NCBI GenBank assembly: GCA_015232795.1 | Contig: JADFYX010000007.1 | Location: forward strand, 1 to 24,930 | Length of the DNA stretch: 24,930 nucleotides | From: Magnetococcales bacterium | GTDB taxonomy: Bacteria; Pseudomonadota; Magnetococcia; Magnetococcales; JADFYX01 | Reading direction: 5' to 3' | Part shown: one piece after another, positions 7,471-15,317 of the stretch | How positions within the stretch are numbered: the first letter of the stretch is position 1 | Layout of the letters: every line of letters begins with the position of its first letter | Program-made: the position numbers and the translations under genes | Notes under the pieces: generated by a model | The model's input: the letters and a program-made list of their open reading frames with translations, nothing else | Told to the model about the DNA's origin: nothing | The model's database searches: none

Positions 7471-9237
7471 ATGATTTTGGAATATTCCTCCTGGTTTAGC
7501 AGGCTAAAACTGGTTAGCTGGTTTCAAGGACTATCTTTCTGTTTGGTCATTAGCTGCCTTGGCTTATTTTTGCCTTCATGTACTGTAAAACAACCAGACA
7601 CAAAAAAAGCAAATCTAGACTCAGCAATTGCTAAACGTCCACCTTACACCGAGTATGACGGAGATGCTTTTTTAAATTATATTTTGGGGCAACTCTATGT
7701 GATGGAACAAAATTGGGTAGAGGCAGAACAAGCTTTTTCCAAAGTTGTTAAAGCAGATAGAAAGGCTGTTGATGCAAGGGTTTTTGTCTCTCATTTAGCT
7801 GTACAACGTGGTCAAGTAGATCAAGCTGTTGCTTATACCAAAGAGGTGATAAATCTTGATCCAAAACGGCAAAAATCAAGAGTATTATTAGCTAGTCTTC
7901 TTGCAGCCCAAAAAAAATATAGAGAAGCTGCCGTACAGTATGAAATTATTCTCTCCAATGATCCCGATGACTCAGAGATACGTCTCTCTGCTGCCAGAAC
8001 TTATGGTTTTTTAAAGCAGCCCTATAAAGCCAAAAAAGTTCTTACTCCTCTGTTTGAAAACAAAAGATTGGCTTGGAAGGCCCACCTGACCTTAGGAAGG
8101 GTTTTTGCTTCTATCCCAGACTTAGACTCAGCCGTAAAGTCCTTTTACAAATCCAAGGAGTTAGCACCTGATAAAATTCAGCCCGTTATTGCCCTTGGTA
8201 TTTTACTGCAAAAACAGAACAAACCAAATGAGTCGGCAACGGTCTATCGGGATTATCTTTCTGACCATCCAGATAATAAGGTCATTCATAGCCGTCTTGG
8301 ACGGTTGTTGCTCAACCAAAATGATCGGGGTGGAGCTTTAGAAGAGTTTCGTACAATATCTAATTTAGCTCCTGACAACATTCAAGCCCGTATGACCACT
8401 AGTTTAATTCTATTAAGTGAATATAAATATGCAGAGGCTTTACAAGAGTTACGTTTGGCGGAGACTACAGAACCAAACAACGGCACAATTCAATATTATA
8501 TTGGTCAATCTTTAGAGTTTTTAAACAACCCACAACAGGCAGAAAAAACCTATCATAAAGTATTGGCAGGAACCCCTTTTTATCCTGAGGCACAACTGCG
8601 TTTAGCCAATATTGAAGCGTCTAGCAACCGTATTAAAAAAGCTATTGAGCGCATTGAGACGTTAGTCAAACAGCACCCTAAAAAGATTGCCTATCTAAAG
8701 GCTCTGTCTCTTATTCAACTACAAGCAGAAGATTATGCCGCAACAATTAAAACCACTAGCAGAGGTCTGGAGATCAACCCAGATCATAACGATTTGCGTT
8801 TTAACCGGGCCATGGCCTACGACAAATTAAATATGTGGCCAAAGGCAGAAGAAGATCTTCGTATCTATATTGAAAACAATCCCAAAGATGCTCATGCTCT
8901 CAACTATTTGGGCTATACATGGGCAGAGAAGAACATCTATTTAAAAGAGGCTCACACACTTTTACAAAGAGCAATAAGCCTTGCTCCAGAAGATGGCTTT
9001 GTCACTGATAGCTTGGGCTGGGTGCTTTATCGCCTTAAAAACTACAAAGAGTCATTGCTACGTATGCAAAAAGCTATACTCCTTGAACCTAAAGACCCAA
9101 CAATTCACGAACATCTAGGAGATGTCTTGAATGCTCTTGGCAAAAAACAGAAGGCTTTGGAGGTTTGGGAAAAGGCGTTGCAACTTGATCCTACAAATCA
9201 AAAGCTGCTGGAAAAAATAAAAAAGAATACTCAGTAA
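7471..9237 (+). CDS. TPR-repeat lipoprotein
   Basis: 588 residues. An N-terminal hydrophobic segment ends in a lipobox, LPSC with C37, so the mature protein is lipidated and probably held at the outer membrane facing the periplasm. The rest, from about residue 70, is a nearly continuous array of 34-residue tetratricopeptide repeats, with alternating pairs such as LNYILGQLYVMEQNWVEAEQ and the closing VLNALGKKQKALEVWEKALQ. It has no enzyme domain and should act as a scaffold. Its stop codon overlaps the lolB start (TAATG), so the two are translationally coupled, which fits a role in outer-membrane lipoprotein or envelope assembly. A GGAG at 7453-7456 lies 14 bases before the ATG, a long spacing. 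No other start in frame looks better. Confidence 0.88.
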   Translation: MILEYSSWFSRLKLVSWFQGLSFCLVISCLGLFLPSCTVKQPDTKKANLDSAIAKRPPYTEYDGDAFLNYILGQLYVMEQNWVEAEQAFSKVVKADRKAVDARVFVSHLAVQRGQVDQAVAYTKEVINLDPKRQKSRVLLASLLAAQKKYREAAVQYEIILSNDPDDSEIRLSAARTYGFLKQPYKAKKVLTPLFENKRLAWKAHLTLGRVFASIPDLDSAVKSFYKSKELAPDKIQPVIALGILLQKQNKPNESATVYRDYLSDHPDNKVIHSRLGRLLLNQNDRGGALEEFRTISNLAPDNIQARMTTSLILLSEYKYAEALQELRLAETTEPNNGTIQYYIGQSLEFLNNPQQAEKTYHKVLAGTPFYPEAQLRLANIEASSNRIKKAIERIETLVKQHPKKIAYLKALSLIQLQAEDYAATIKTTSRGLEINPDHNDLRFNRAMAYDKLNMWPKAEEDLRIYIENNPKDAHALNYLGYTWAEKNIYLKEAHTLLQRAISLAPEDGFVTDSLGWVLYRLKNYKESLLRMQKAILLEPKDPTIHEHLGDVLNALGKKQKALEVWEKALQLDPTNQKLLEKIKKNTQ

Positions 9238-10028
9238 TGCTCCGTTTAAGTTCTCTATTATTTGTTCTTATGTTGTTTATAAGTGGTTGCTCTTCTTATC
9301 CTTGGGAGCAAGCAGATTTTACAATAGGCAAATCTCAAAAAGAACTTATAGAAATTACCCAAAAATTTAAATTAGATCAAAAGCAACGGCGAGAGCTTCC
9401 ACAAGACTGGCAGATTAGCGGTATTTTAGATGTTGAGCATCCAAGAGAGAGTCGCAGAAACCGGATTATCATAACTGCTAGAAAGCCAGTTCAACTACGT
9501 TTACGAATATATGGTCCATTTAATCAGGTAGCATTTGATCTGTTGGTGGATTATGACTGGCTACAGCTTACAAAACCAAGCAAACATCAAGTTGTAAGGG
9601 TTCCGGCTTCTCTAGATGGTATGGTATATTTAACAGGCTTTCGTATTGATCCTACTGATCTAGGACAATTTTTTAAAGCCACAGCTTCTCCTCTTGCAAC
9701 CCAGCTAAGAGATACCTATGACGGTATCCAAACTACAACAAAATCGGGGGAAAGGCTGTTTATTGACCCCAAAAATGGCTTTATAAATATACGAAAGCCA
9801 TTAGCCTCTGCGAAAAATCAATATAGTGTGCAATATTTCTGGCCTGATGAGCCTCTCTCTCTACCCTCCTCTGCTTTGCCAAACAAGCTTGTTATCACTA
9901 TTCCTAATGAGGATACGGTCTTAACATTTGAATTGCGCAAATGGAAATTTTACAAAACTGAGCCACAAAATAGATTAACAGCTATCCCTGCCGGATTTTC
10001 AGTGGTTGAACCGCTGAAAGACCATTGA
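9237..10028 (+). CDS. lolB: outer-membrane lipoprotein acceptor LolB
   Basis: 263 residues, longer than the ~207 of E. coli. The signal peptide ends in the lipobox ISGC with C18. The mature part shows LolB-like features: DWQISGILDVEHP, then a basic R-rich strand, IYGPFNQVAFDLLVDYDWLQL and the late Y-WPDEPLSLPSSALPNKL segment expected of an 11-stranded half-barrel. LolB takes lipoproteins from LolA and inserts them into the inner leaflet of the outer membrane. The ATG overlaps the stop of the TPR gene. In many proteobacteria ispE follows lolB, but here the next long gene is a flavoprotein. No LolA or LolCDE gene is in the window. Similarity is moderate and was judged by pattern only. Confidence 0.75.
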   Translation: MLRLSSLLFVLMLFISGCSSYPWEQADFTIGKSQKELIEITQKFKLDQKQRRELPQDWQISGILDVEHPRESRRNRIIITARKPVQLRLRIYGPFNQVAFDLLVDYDWLQLTKPSKHQVVRVPASLDGMVYLTGFRIDPTDLGQFFKATASPLATQLRDTYDGIQTTTKSGERLFIDPKNGFINIRKPLASAKNQYSVQYFWPDEPLSLPSSALPNKLVITIPNEDTVLTFELRKWKFYKTEPQNRLTAIPAGFSVVEPLKDH

Positions 10029-10033
10029 GGAGG
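10027..10033 (+). promoter_or_regulatory. near-perfect Shine-Dalgarno site after lolB
   Basis: GAGGAGG overlaps the lolB TGA stop and sits six bases before a TTG at 10040. It is the best ribosome binding site noticed in the window, yet it precedes only a 12-codon frame. Confidence 0.6.
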
Positions 10034-10039
10034 TTAATT

Positions 10040-10078
10040 TTGAGTAAAACCTTGTTTTACAATATAAATAACAAATAG
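10040..10078 (+). CDS. possible 12-residue leader peptide or gene remnant
   Basis: A TTG start followed by 11 sense codons and TAG encodes MSKTLFYNINNK. The support is its spacing of six bases from GAGGAGG. Inside it lies a perfect 7-bp hairpin, GTAAAAC (10044-10050) and GTTTTAC (10054-10060), with a three-base loop. It could be a translated leader for the flavoprotein gene 22 bases downstream, or the leftover start of a lost gene such as ispE. Low confidence because the product is so short. Confidence 0.3.
   Translation: MSKTLFYNINNK
10044..10060 (+). other. 7-bp hairpin inside the short ORF after lolB
   Basis: GTAAAAC and GTTTTAC form a perfect stem around the loop CTT. No T-run follows (next bases AATATAA), so it is not a standard intrinsic terminator. 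It could affect mRNA stability or the rate of the ribosome on the short ORF. Confidence 0.45.
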
Positions 10079-10099
10079 CTCTCTTCAGGTTTAACTTTT

Positions 10100-11302
10100 A
10101 TGAATCCTTCAACAAAGCTGGGTGCTAACTGGGATGTTGTAATTATTGGTGCTGGGGCTGCTGGTTTGATGGCTGCTATTGCTGCTGGCAAAAGAAATAA
10201 GCGGGTGTTGGTGCTGGACCATGCTGCAAAAGCTGGGGCAAAAATAGCTGTTTCGGGTGGTGGTCGTTGTAATTTTACCAATACCAACGCTAGTTACGAG
10301 CACTATATATCTAACAATCCAAAATTTTGCATATCAGCTCTCAAAAGTTATTCACCTTGGGATTTTATCGCCCTATTGGATAGCCACGGTATAAAATATC
10401 ATGAAAAACAACAAGGACAGCTTTTTTGTGATGGATATGCCAAACAAATTGTCCAGCTTTTACTCGATAGTTGTCACAATTTAGGGGTCTGCTTTGCTTT
10501 TGGCTGTCAGATTAACCGAGTAAAAAAAAATAGTTCTGGTTTTTTTCTTAAGACAAGTCAAACACCGTTACAAACCTCTGCATTGATTATTGCCACTGGC
10601 GGTCTATCTTTTCCTAAACTTGGTGCAACAGGGTTTGGCTATAACATTGCTAAACAGTTTGGCCTAAAGACGTTTGCGCCATCTCCGGCTCTGGTTCCAT
10701 TGTTACTTGATAAAGAGAATTTAGAGGTTCTAAAACCCCTTGCAGGGGTCGCTTTACAGGTTGCAGTTAGCTTGAAAAAAACAGGTTTCTCTGACAGTTT
10801 ACTGTTTACCCACCGGGGTTTGAGTGGGCCAGCTATTTTACAAATATCATCATATTGGCAAGTTGGTGAAATCATAAAAATAGATCTATTACCAAACCTT
10901 GATCTATTTGAACACCTACAAAAGAGCAAAAATGTCAATTCTAAAATTACCATACAGGCAATTTTGACCACCCTACTGCCCAAAAGATTGGCACTTATCG
11001 TTGCTCAACAATTGGGTTTTGCCACAAGATCAATTGCCCAATGTTCCAAAAAACAGATGCAACAGTGTGCTGATAGAGTTAACCGCTGGCAGGTTACACC
11101 AATCGCTACAGAGGGCTATGGGGTGGCAGAGGTAAGCAGAGGGGGGGTTGATAGCAGGGAGATATCTTCTAAGACTATGGAAAGTTTGAAAATTCCCGGT
11201 TTATATTTTGCTGGTGAGGTAGTGGATGTAACGGGTCAATTAGGTGGTTTTAACCTGCAATGGGCCTGGTCATCTGGCTGGGTTGCAGGGCAAAATGCCT
11301 GA
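10100..11302 (+). CDS. HI0933/YhiN-family FAD-dependent oxidoreductase
   Basis: 400 residues, the standard length for this family of predicted flavoproteins (Pfam HI0933-like, COG2081). The N-terminal Rossmann motif GAGAAG is at 17-22 (VVIIGAGAAGLMAA). It is followed by the family signature KIAVSGGGRCNFTN. HRGLSGPAILQISSYW lies mid-protein, and the C-terminal block GVAEVSRGGV ... GLYFAGEVVDVTGQLGGFNLQWAWSSG closes the FAD site. The reaction is unknown for most members, so no substrate is proposed. The ATG at 10100 has a modest CAGG upstream. It is 71 bases after lolB, with the short ORF between, and is probably the last gene of the TPR-lolB run. Confidence 0.92.
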   Translation: MNPSTKLGANWDVVIIGAGAAGLMAAIAAGKRNKRVLVLDHAAKAGAKIAVSGGGRCNFTNTNASYEHYISNNPKFCISALKSYSPWDFIALLDSHGIKYHEKQQGQLFCDGYAKQIVQLLLDSCHNLGVCFAFGCQINRVKKNSSGFFLKTSQTPLQTSALIIATGGLSFPKLGATGFGYNIAKQFGLKTFAPSPALVPLLLDKENLEVLKPLAGVALQVAVSLKKTGFSDSLLFTHRGLSGPAILQISSYWQVGEIIKIDLLPNLDLFEHLQKSKNVNSKITIQAILTTLLPKRLALIVAQQLGFATRSIAQCSKKQMQQCADRVNRWQVTPIATEGYGVAEVSRGGVDSREISSKTMESLKIPGLYFAGEVVDVTGQLGGFNLQWAWSSGWVAGQNA

Positions 11303-11410
11303 AGTTTTCATTAAATTTTTGGGGTTGAAATTCTACCTTACATCAAAAAATATTCTTCTATTAAATCATGGTTTTTGCGCTCTAAATTTCCGGCATTAAA
11401 AATGCATACT

Positions 11411-11437
11411 TATATTTAACACAATGTGAGCCGATAG
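11411..11437 (+). promoter_or_regulatory. candidate sigma-28 (FliA) type promoter
   Basis: GCCGATAG at 11430-11437 matches the sigma-28 -10 consensus GCCGATAA at 7 of 8 positions. Exactly 11 bases upstream, TATATTTA (11411-11418) matches TAAAGTTT at 5 of 8. The spacing is the consensus one. Transcription would start near 11444, just before AAGAGG and an ATG at 11454. No flagellar gene is in the window, so the link to FliA rests on the motif alone. Confidence 0.4.
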
Positions 11438-11453
11438 AATAAGTAAGAGGTAA

Positions 11454-11525
11454 ATGCTAAATAAGATTGTTTCTCTTAATATTGGTCCCAGAGCTGCCAA
11501 GTTTGGTTTCCAAACTCGGAGTTGA
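11454..11525 (+). CDS. possible 23-residue ORF behind the sigma-28-like promoter
   Basis: ATG at 11454 with AAGAGG at 11446-11451 encodes MLNKIVSLNIGPRAAKFGFQ and three more residues before TGA. The reading frame ends inside a strong hairpin (11497-11519). Open frames continue in the other two phases just past it, so this could also be the intact start of a frameshifted gene. No family is recognised. Confidence 0.3.
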   Translation: MLNKIVSLNIGPRAAKFGFQTRS

Positions 11526-11614
11526 GTTCCGACAAAGATGTGACAATATTAGCAAACCATCAAGAGAGGTGCTCTTGTCCCTTCTTGATAGTATTCTAGT
11601 GGTTCAAGGTCACT
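11497..11614 (+). ncRNA. candidate structured RNA region
   Basis: A 10-bp stem with one mismatch is formed by 11497-11506 and 11510-11519 around a TTT loop. A second hairpin pairs CAAGAG (11561-11566) with CTCTTG (11572-11577). An alternative to it pairs ATCAAGA (11559-11565) with TCTTGAT (11583-11589). A tRNA-like T-arm, five paired bases around TTCAAGG, covers 11598-11614. No matching acceptor or anticodon arm is present, so it is not a tRNA. It could be a small RNA or an mRNA leader. Function unknown. Confidence 0.25.
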
Positions 11615-11884
11615 GTAACCTGCAACTGTGCTTTGGTTTTTTCGTCTCTGTGCCTATGGTAGTGTGGAGATGAAAACATAGTACAAGGTTGTCCATCAAA
11701 CTGGCAAACTTTGTACCTCTTCCAATCAAGCTGCGCTTTTTTTACATGCGTTGCTTAAGACTTTTCCCTTTTTTAAAATCCCATCACTGCTGAACTATCT
11801 CTTGCTCCAATTATAATTTAGCTAAAATACTCTGCTGTTTCTTGGCTTTAGGCTATCTATTAGTTATTAATAATTGAGTGCTAA

Positions 11885-13573
11885 ATGAAATATGCAAAGA
11901 TTACCAACAAGCAGTTTCAAGAAAAACTAAACAACCTTTCAGAGCGACTAAAAGAGTCAATAGAAAAAGAGGTAACTGGACTTGACTGTGGGATTAAGGT
12001 TACAAAAAAAAGGGTGGAAGAAGGTCGGAATAATTTTCGTTTTTTTGCCAAAACCTATTTTCCCCACTATATCTCTCAACACGACAGCACCCTACACACC
12101 TATCTTTATCAACGCCTTGATACATTGGTAAAAACAAAAAAACGCGGGACAAAACTGGTTATAGCTGCTCCTCGCAGTGAAGCAAAATCAACCTTGGTCA
12201 CGCAAATTTTTACTCTTTGGTGTCTTGTTACCGGCAAAAAAGTGTTTATCACCATCATTATGGATGCTCTTCATCAAGCCACAACTATGTTGGAGTCCAT
12301 TAAAGCTGAACTGGAGGCCAACCCCCGACTTAAGCAGGATTATCCCCAAAGCTTTGGTAAAGGAGCAACCTGGAACGATGGTATTGCCATTACCAAAAAT
12401 GGAGCTAGAGTTCAAGCGTTCGGCTCTGGCACTAGAATGCGGGGATTGCGTCATGGGGCTAAACGACCGGATCTGGTTATATGTGATGATCTGGAAAACG
12501 ATGAAAATGTACGTAGTCGTAAACAACGGGATAAGCTTGATGAGTGGTTGCGGAGTGTGGTTTTAAAGTTAGGGCCACCAGATGATTCTATGGATGTGCT
12601 TTGTGTTGGCACAATTCTTCATCATGACTCCCTCCTCTCCAGGCTATTCAACAACCCCTTATGGGAGTCAAAAAGGTTTTGTGCCATAATAAGCTGGCCT
12701 GATAATATGCCTTTATGGGATCGCTGGCAGGATATTCTCAACCAGGATGGAGAGAGTCAGGCAGATCAATTTTATCTGCAACATAAAAAAGCTATGGAGG
12801 CTGGTGCTATAATTTCATGGCCCCATGTTCGCTCTCTAGAAACATTGATGAAAATCCGCTGCCGGGATGGTGCCGACACCTTTGATGCTGAGTTGCAAAA
12901 CCAACCCCAACACCATAATGCCCCATTTCAAAATTTCTCCTACTGGACCCAAGAAAATCCAGAATGGCTCTATTTTGGTGCGGTAGACCCATCTATGGGA
13001 AAATCTGGCAACAGGGGTGATCCATCGGCAATAATTGTGGCTGGATATGATAGAGAAACCGGAGTGTTAAATGTGGTAGAGGCCGATATTCGTCGTCGTC
13101 ACCCAGACCAGATAATAGCCGATGTAATTGCTAGCCAAGAACGCTATGATTGTCGCTTATGGGTGGTGGAAACTGTGCAATTTCAAGAATTTTTCAAGGA
13201 TGAACTCATCCGCCGCTCAGCCCGTGTAAACATACCCATACCAGCTAAAGGAATTAAACCCCTGCGAGATAAAGAGCTGAGAATAAGCAGTCTACAACCA
13301 CATATAAATAATGGTCTTATAAGGTTTCACCGCTCTTGTAACACCCTTATAGAACAGCTTCGTCACTGGGGAGAGGGTGAGTCCCATGATGATGGGCCGG
13401 ATGCTTTGGAAATGGTTTACAAGGCAGCTATTGAAGGCTCAGGAAAAATAGGCGAACATAGATCTTCAGGACAAAGATTTTCAGCTAATGATTATGATAG
13501 ATCCCAAGGTTCGGGGTTTAACGATGCAGGTTTTGGTGTAGCAGAAAACCAGATGCAGTGGAGAGGTTATTAG
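11885..13573 (+). CDS. phage-type terminase large subunit, orphan
   Basis: 562 residues. An N-terminal ATPase has a Walker A-like PRSEAKST at 96-103, a Walker B LVICDD at 197-202 and a coupling motif VGTILHHDSL near 241-250. A C-terminal RNase H-like nuclease (TIGR01630 / psiM2 ORF9 type) has acidic residues at D368 (GAVDPSMGK), E429 (VVETVQF) and D502-D503 (HDDGPDALEM). Terminases cut concatemeric phage DNA and pump it into capsids. The frame is complete and the key residues are present. The Walker A has Ala where classical P-loops have Gly before Lys. No portal, capsid, small terminase, integrase or attachment site is found on either side, and base composition resembles the neighbours. It may be a phage or gene-transfer-agent relic, or a domesticated nuclease. 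The ribosome binding site before the ATG is poor. Confidence 0.85.
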   Translation: MKYAKITNKQFQEKLNNLSERLKESIEKEVTGLDCGIKVTKKRVEEGRNNFRFFAKTYFPHYISQHDSTLHTYLYQRLDTLVKTKKRGTKLVIAAPRSEAKSTLVTQIFTLWCLVTGKKVFITIIMDALHQATTMLESIKAELEANPRLKQDYPQSFGKGATWNDGIAITKNGARVQAFGSGTRMRGLRHGAKRPDLVICDDLENDENVRSRKQRDKLDEWLRSVVLKLGPPDDSMDVLCVGTILHHDSLLSRLFNNPLWESKRFCAIISWPDNMPLWDRWQDILNQDGESQADQFYLQHKKAMEAGAIISWPHVRSLETLMKIRCRDGADTFDAELQNQPQHHNAPFQNFSYWTQENPEWLYFGAVDPSMGKSGNRGDPSAIIVAGYDRETGVLNVVEADIRRRHPDQIIADVIASQERYDCRLWVVETVQFQEFFKDELIRRSARVNIPIPAKGIKPLRDKELRISSLQPHINNGLIRFHRSCNTLIEQLRHWGEGESHDDGPDALEMVYKAAIEGSGKIGEHRSSGQRFSANDYDRSQGSGFNDAGFGVAENQMQWRGY

Positions 13574-13591
13574 AAACACTGCAAAAAATAG

Positions 13592-14287
13592 TTACCATGG
13601 TGGGGTGACTTTCTTTAATTGGGATCTTAGTAATCGGTGATCTGGAGAGAATGTTTTTACCCTTTGCCAAAATTCAGGGGAGTGGTCCATATAATCAAGG
13701 TGACTAAGTTCATGTATAACCACATAATCTGCAACATTAGACGGCATCCACATTAACCGCCAATTCAGGTTGATATTACATTTGGCTGAACAGCTACCCC
13801 ATATGGTTTTTTGGCTGCGGATAGTAAGGCGGTTGTACTTAACCCCCATGATTTCAGAAAAATGGTTCAACCTGAGAAGAAAATGTTTGCGTGCCTGACG
13901 GGAATACCACAACTCTAGACGTTGGATGAGTTGCCCAACATCTTGCGACCATAACTCTGGAACAAAAAGCTTGTCATCAAACTTCTCTATACCCCGGCCT
14001 TTGCCAGTAGAAAAATGCAGGGTTAATTGTTCGTCTAAAAAAGGGATAACCGCACCCTGTGACAATACAGGACGGGCAAGAATCTGATTTTCAACTACAC
14101 ATAGCCGTTTTAAAACCCATTCTCGGCACTGTTTAAGAAATTTTTCCACCTGATGAAGGGTCACCCGAACAGGAACCCTAACTTGTACCTCCCCATTTGG
14201 GGTGACCAACACGGTCATTTTTTTTCTTGATCGTACCCTAATAAGGGTATAGGGCACCTCGCGACCATCAAATGCAACCAAATTCAT
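13592..14287 (-). CDS. YgjP-type zinc metallopeptidase (DUF45)
   Basis: 231 residues, typical of the YgjP/DUF45 M48-like family. The zinc motif HELSH is at 192-196, with the likely third ligand H202 in YMDHSPEFW. The family signature WGSCS is at 163-167, followed by NINLNWRLMWMP. No signal peptide or membrane segment, so it is cytosolic. Relatives are predicted proteases, and some sit beside type I restriction or SprT-like genes, but the substrate is unknown. The ATG at 14287 has a GGAT upstream. It starts 18 bases after the two-CW gene, so they form a likely operon. Its end faces the terminase gene with only 18 bases between and no clear terminator. Confidence 0.9.
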   Translation of the reverse strand: MNLVAFDGREVPYTLIRVRSRKKMTVLVTPNGEVQVRVPVRVTLHQVEKFLKQCREWVLKRLCVVENQILARPVLSQGAVIPFLDEQLTLHFSTGKGRGIEKFDDKLFVPELWSQDVGQLIQRLELWYSRQARKHFLLRLNHFSEIMGVKYNRLTIRSQKTIWGSCSAKCNINLNWRLMWMPSNVADYVVIHELSHLDYMDHSPEFWQRVKTFSPDHRLLRSQLKKVTPPW

Positions 14288-14305
14288 AAATTATCCGAAC
14301 ACTAT

Positions 14306-14623
14306 CTAATACACCGAACGATTCTCAGAATTAACTACATATCGCAAAAAATTATGTTCACTAAAGGTTTTACCATATTTCGCATTCAAAATATGGTAAA
14401 AAGAGCAGGATTTGCATCTCTTTTGTTTCTCTTTTTGCGGTTTTGCACCTTCCCCACAACATACAGTACCAAGGATAAAATAGCATGCACGACCACCATT
14501 CTCGCCACCTAAAAAGCCGTCAGCATGTTCATGAACAGCAGCAGGACACACACGGCCTTCACTGCCATTACATTCATGGGGACCAAAACCACATCTATGA
14601 TGGTCCCAACAGTTTTTGTTCAC
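14306..14623 (-). CDS. two-CW domain protein (Cys-rich)
   Basis: 105 residues with the conserved pattern of the two-CW family: NCWDHHRCGFGP near the start, RVCPAA, then GGRACYFILGTVCCG and finally RCKSCSFYHIL. The cysteines probably bind metal or form redox disulfides. Such domains occur alone or on chemotaxis and sensor proteins, and no partner domain is present here. The start is a GTG at 14623 with AGGAGAG seven bases upstream. First gene of a minus-strand pair with the YgjP peptidase. Function unknown. Confidence 0.8.
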   Translation of the reverse strand: MNKNCWDHHRCGFGPHECNGSEGRVCPAAVHEHADGFLGGENGGRACYFILGTVCCGEGAKPQKEKQKRCKSCSFYHILNAKYGKTFSEHNFLRYVVNSENRSVY

Positions 14624-15317
14624 TATTTATCTCTCCTAACTCATATTAAAATAGCAATGATTAAATTTCTTGATAGGCACATCATTATGTATCATACCTA
14701 ATTTTCACGTAAGAAATTTAGCTGTTATTTCAATATGTTAAAATTTCACAAAAAGAAAAGTTGATCTAAAATTTAAAAATTATGTCCATTATGTTACATC
14801 AAATGCTATCTACCTGCAATTGCAAAAGATACTGATCTATAAATATTTTACATATGGACATTAAACAATTTTTTATTGTTAGCTTTATATATAATTTCAC
14901 CAACAATATTAACGCCTGTTAATTATATAACGCTCCTCAATAAAAAGGTAAACAAGATAATCAAAATAAATACTCATAAGCTTGTATTTGGCTAAAATTG
15001 ATGAGAAAATTGTATTGATAACTTACAATAAAAAATATTAATGAAAGTATTAAGTGGGCTACTATTTATCTTTTAAACTATGCACAGGATATTTAAATAC
15101 AAGCGGGCTTCTTTCATAATCCTTATTTTGTTCCAGGCTGTTAAGGATATTTTACGATATCATATGTTCTTGGGTAGGAAATCGACCAAAAAATTATTTT
15201 CTTTACCAAATAGCAAAAATCATATAGTTAAGCACAAGACAAGCTACTTTTTATTGACAATTCCCAAATATAAAAAATATCCGGGTGCAACAAAGATTGT
15301 TATCATAAGGCCAAAAA
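14624..15317. other. AT-rich divergent spacer before the RND genes
   Basis: About 690 bases with no credible gene. The open frame at 15080-15394 overlaps the RND adaptor start and looks like translated spacer. It contains an inverted-repeat pair (14782-14861) and two small perfect hairpins: AACAAT with ATTGTT at 14864-14880, and ATTAAC with GTTAAT at 14908-14923. Promoters for both flanking operons must lie here. Confidence 0.5.
14782..14861. repeat. inverted-repeat pair, candidate operator
   Basis: ATGTCCAT at 14782-14789 and ATGGACAT at 14854-14861 are perfect inverted copies 64 bases apart. The similarity extends inward with one gap: ATGTCCATTATGTTA on the left against ATGTCCATATGTAA read on the other strand from the right. 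Two inverted sites in a divergent promoter region suggest binding of a regulator, or a long-range RNA stem. Confidence 0.4.

Larger units (their letters stand above)
11303..11884. other. spacer with a sigma-28-like promoter, tiny ORF and hairpins
   Basis: 580 bases between the flavoprotein and the terminase. The first 100 are AT-rich and show nothing clear. From 11411 there is a sigma-28-like promoter, a 23-codon ORF with its own ribosome binding site, then hairpin-forming sequence to about 11620 (annotated separately). From 11620 to 11884 I see only weak inverted repeats, for example GTACAA with TTGTAC near 11680-11738. No tRNA or known RNA family is recognised. Confidence 0.5.

Noticed and set aside
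11598..11614. tRNA T-arm-like hairpin with TTCAAGG loop
   Set aside because: No matching acceptor stem, D-arm or anticodon arm in the 70 bases upstream, so not a tRNA gene.
11467..11673. 68-codon plus-strand frame in the flavoprotein / terminase spacer
   Set aside because: No ribosome binding site, overlaps hairpins and the 23-codon frame, no motif. It could only matter if the 23-codon ORF is frameshifted.
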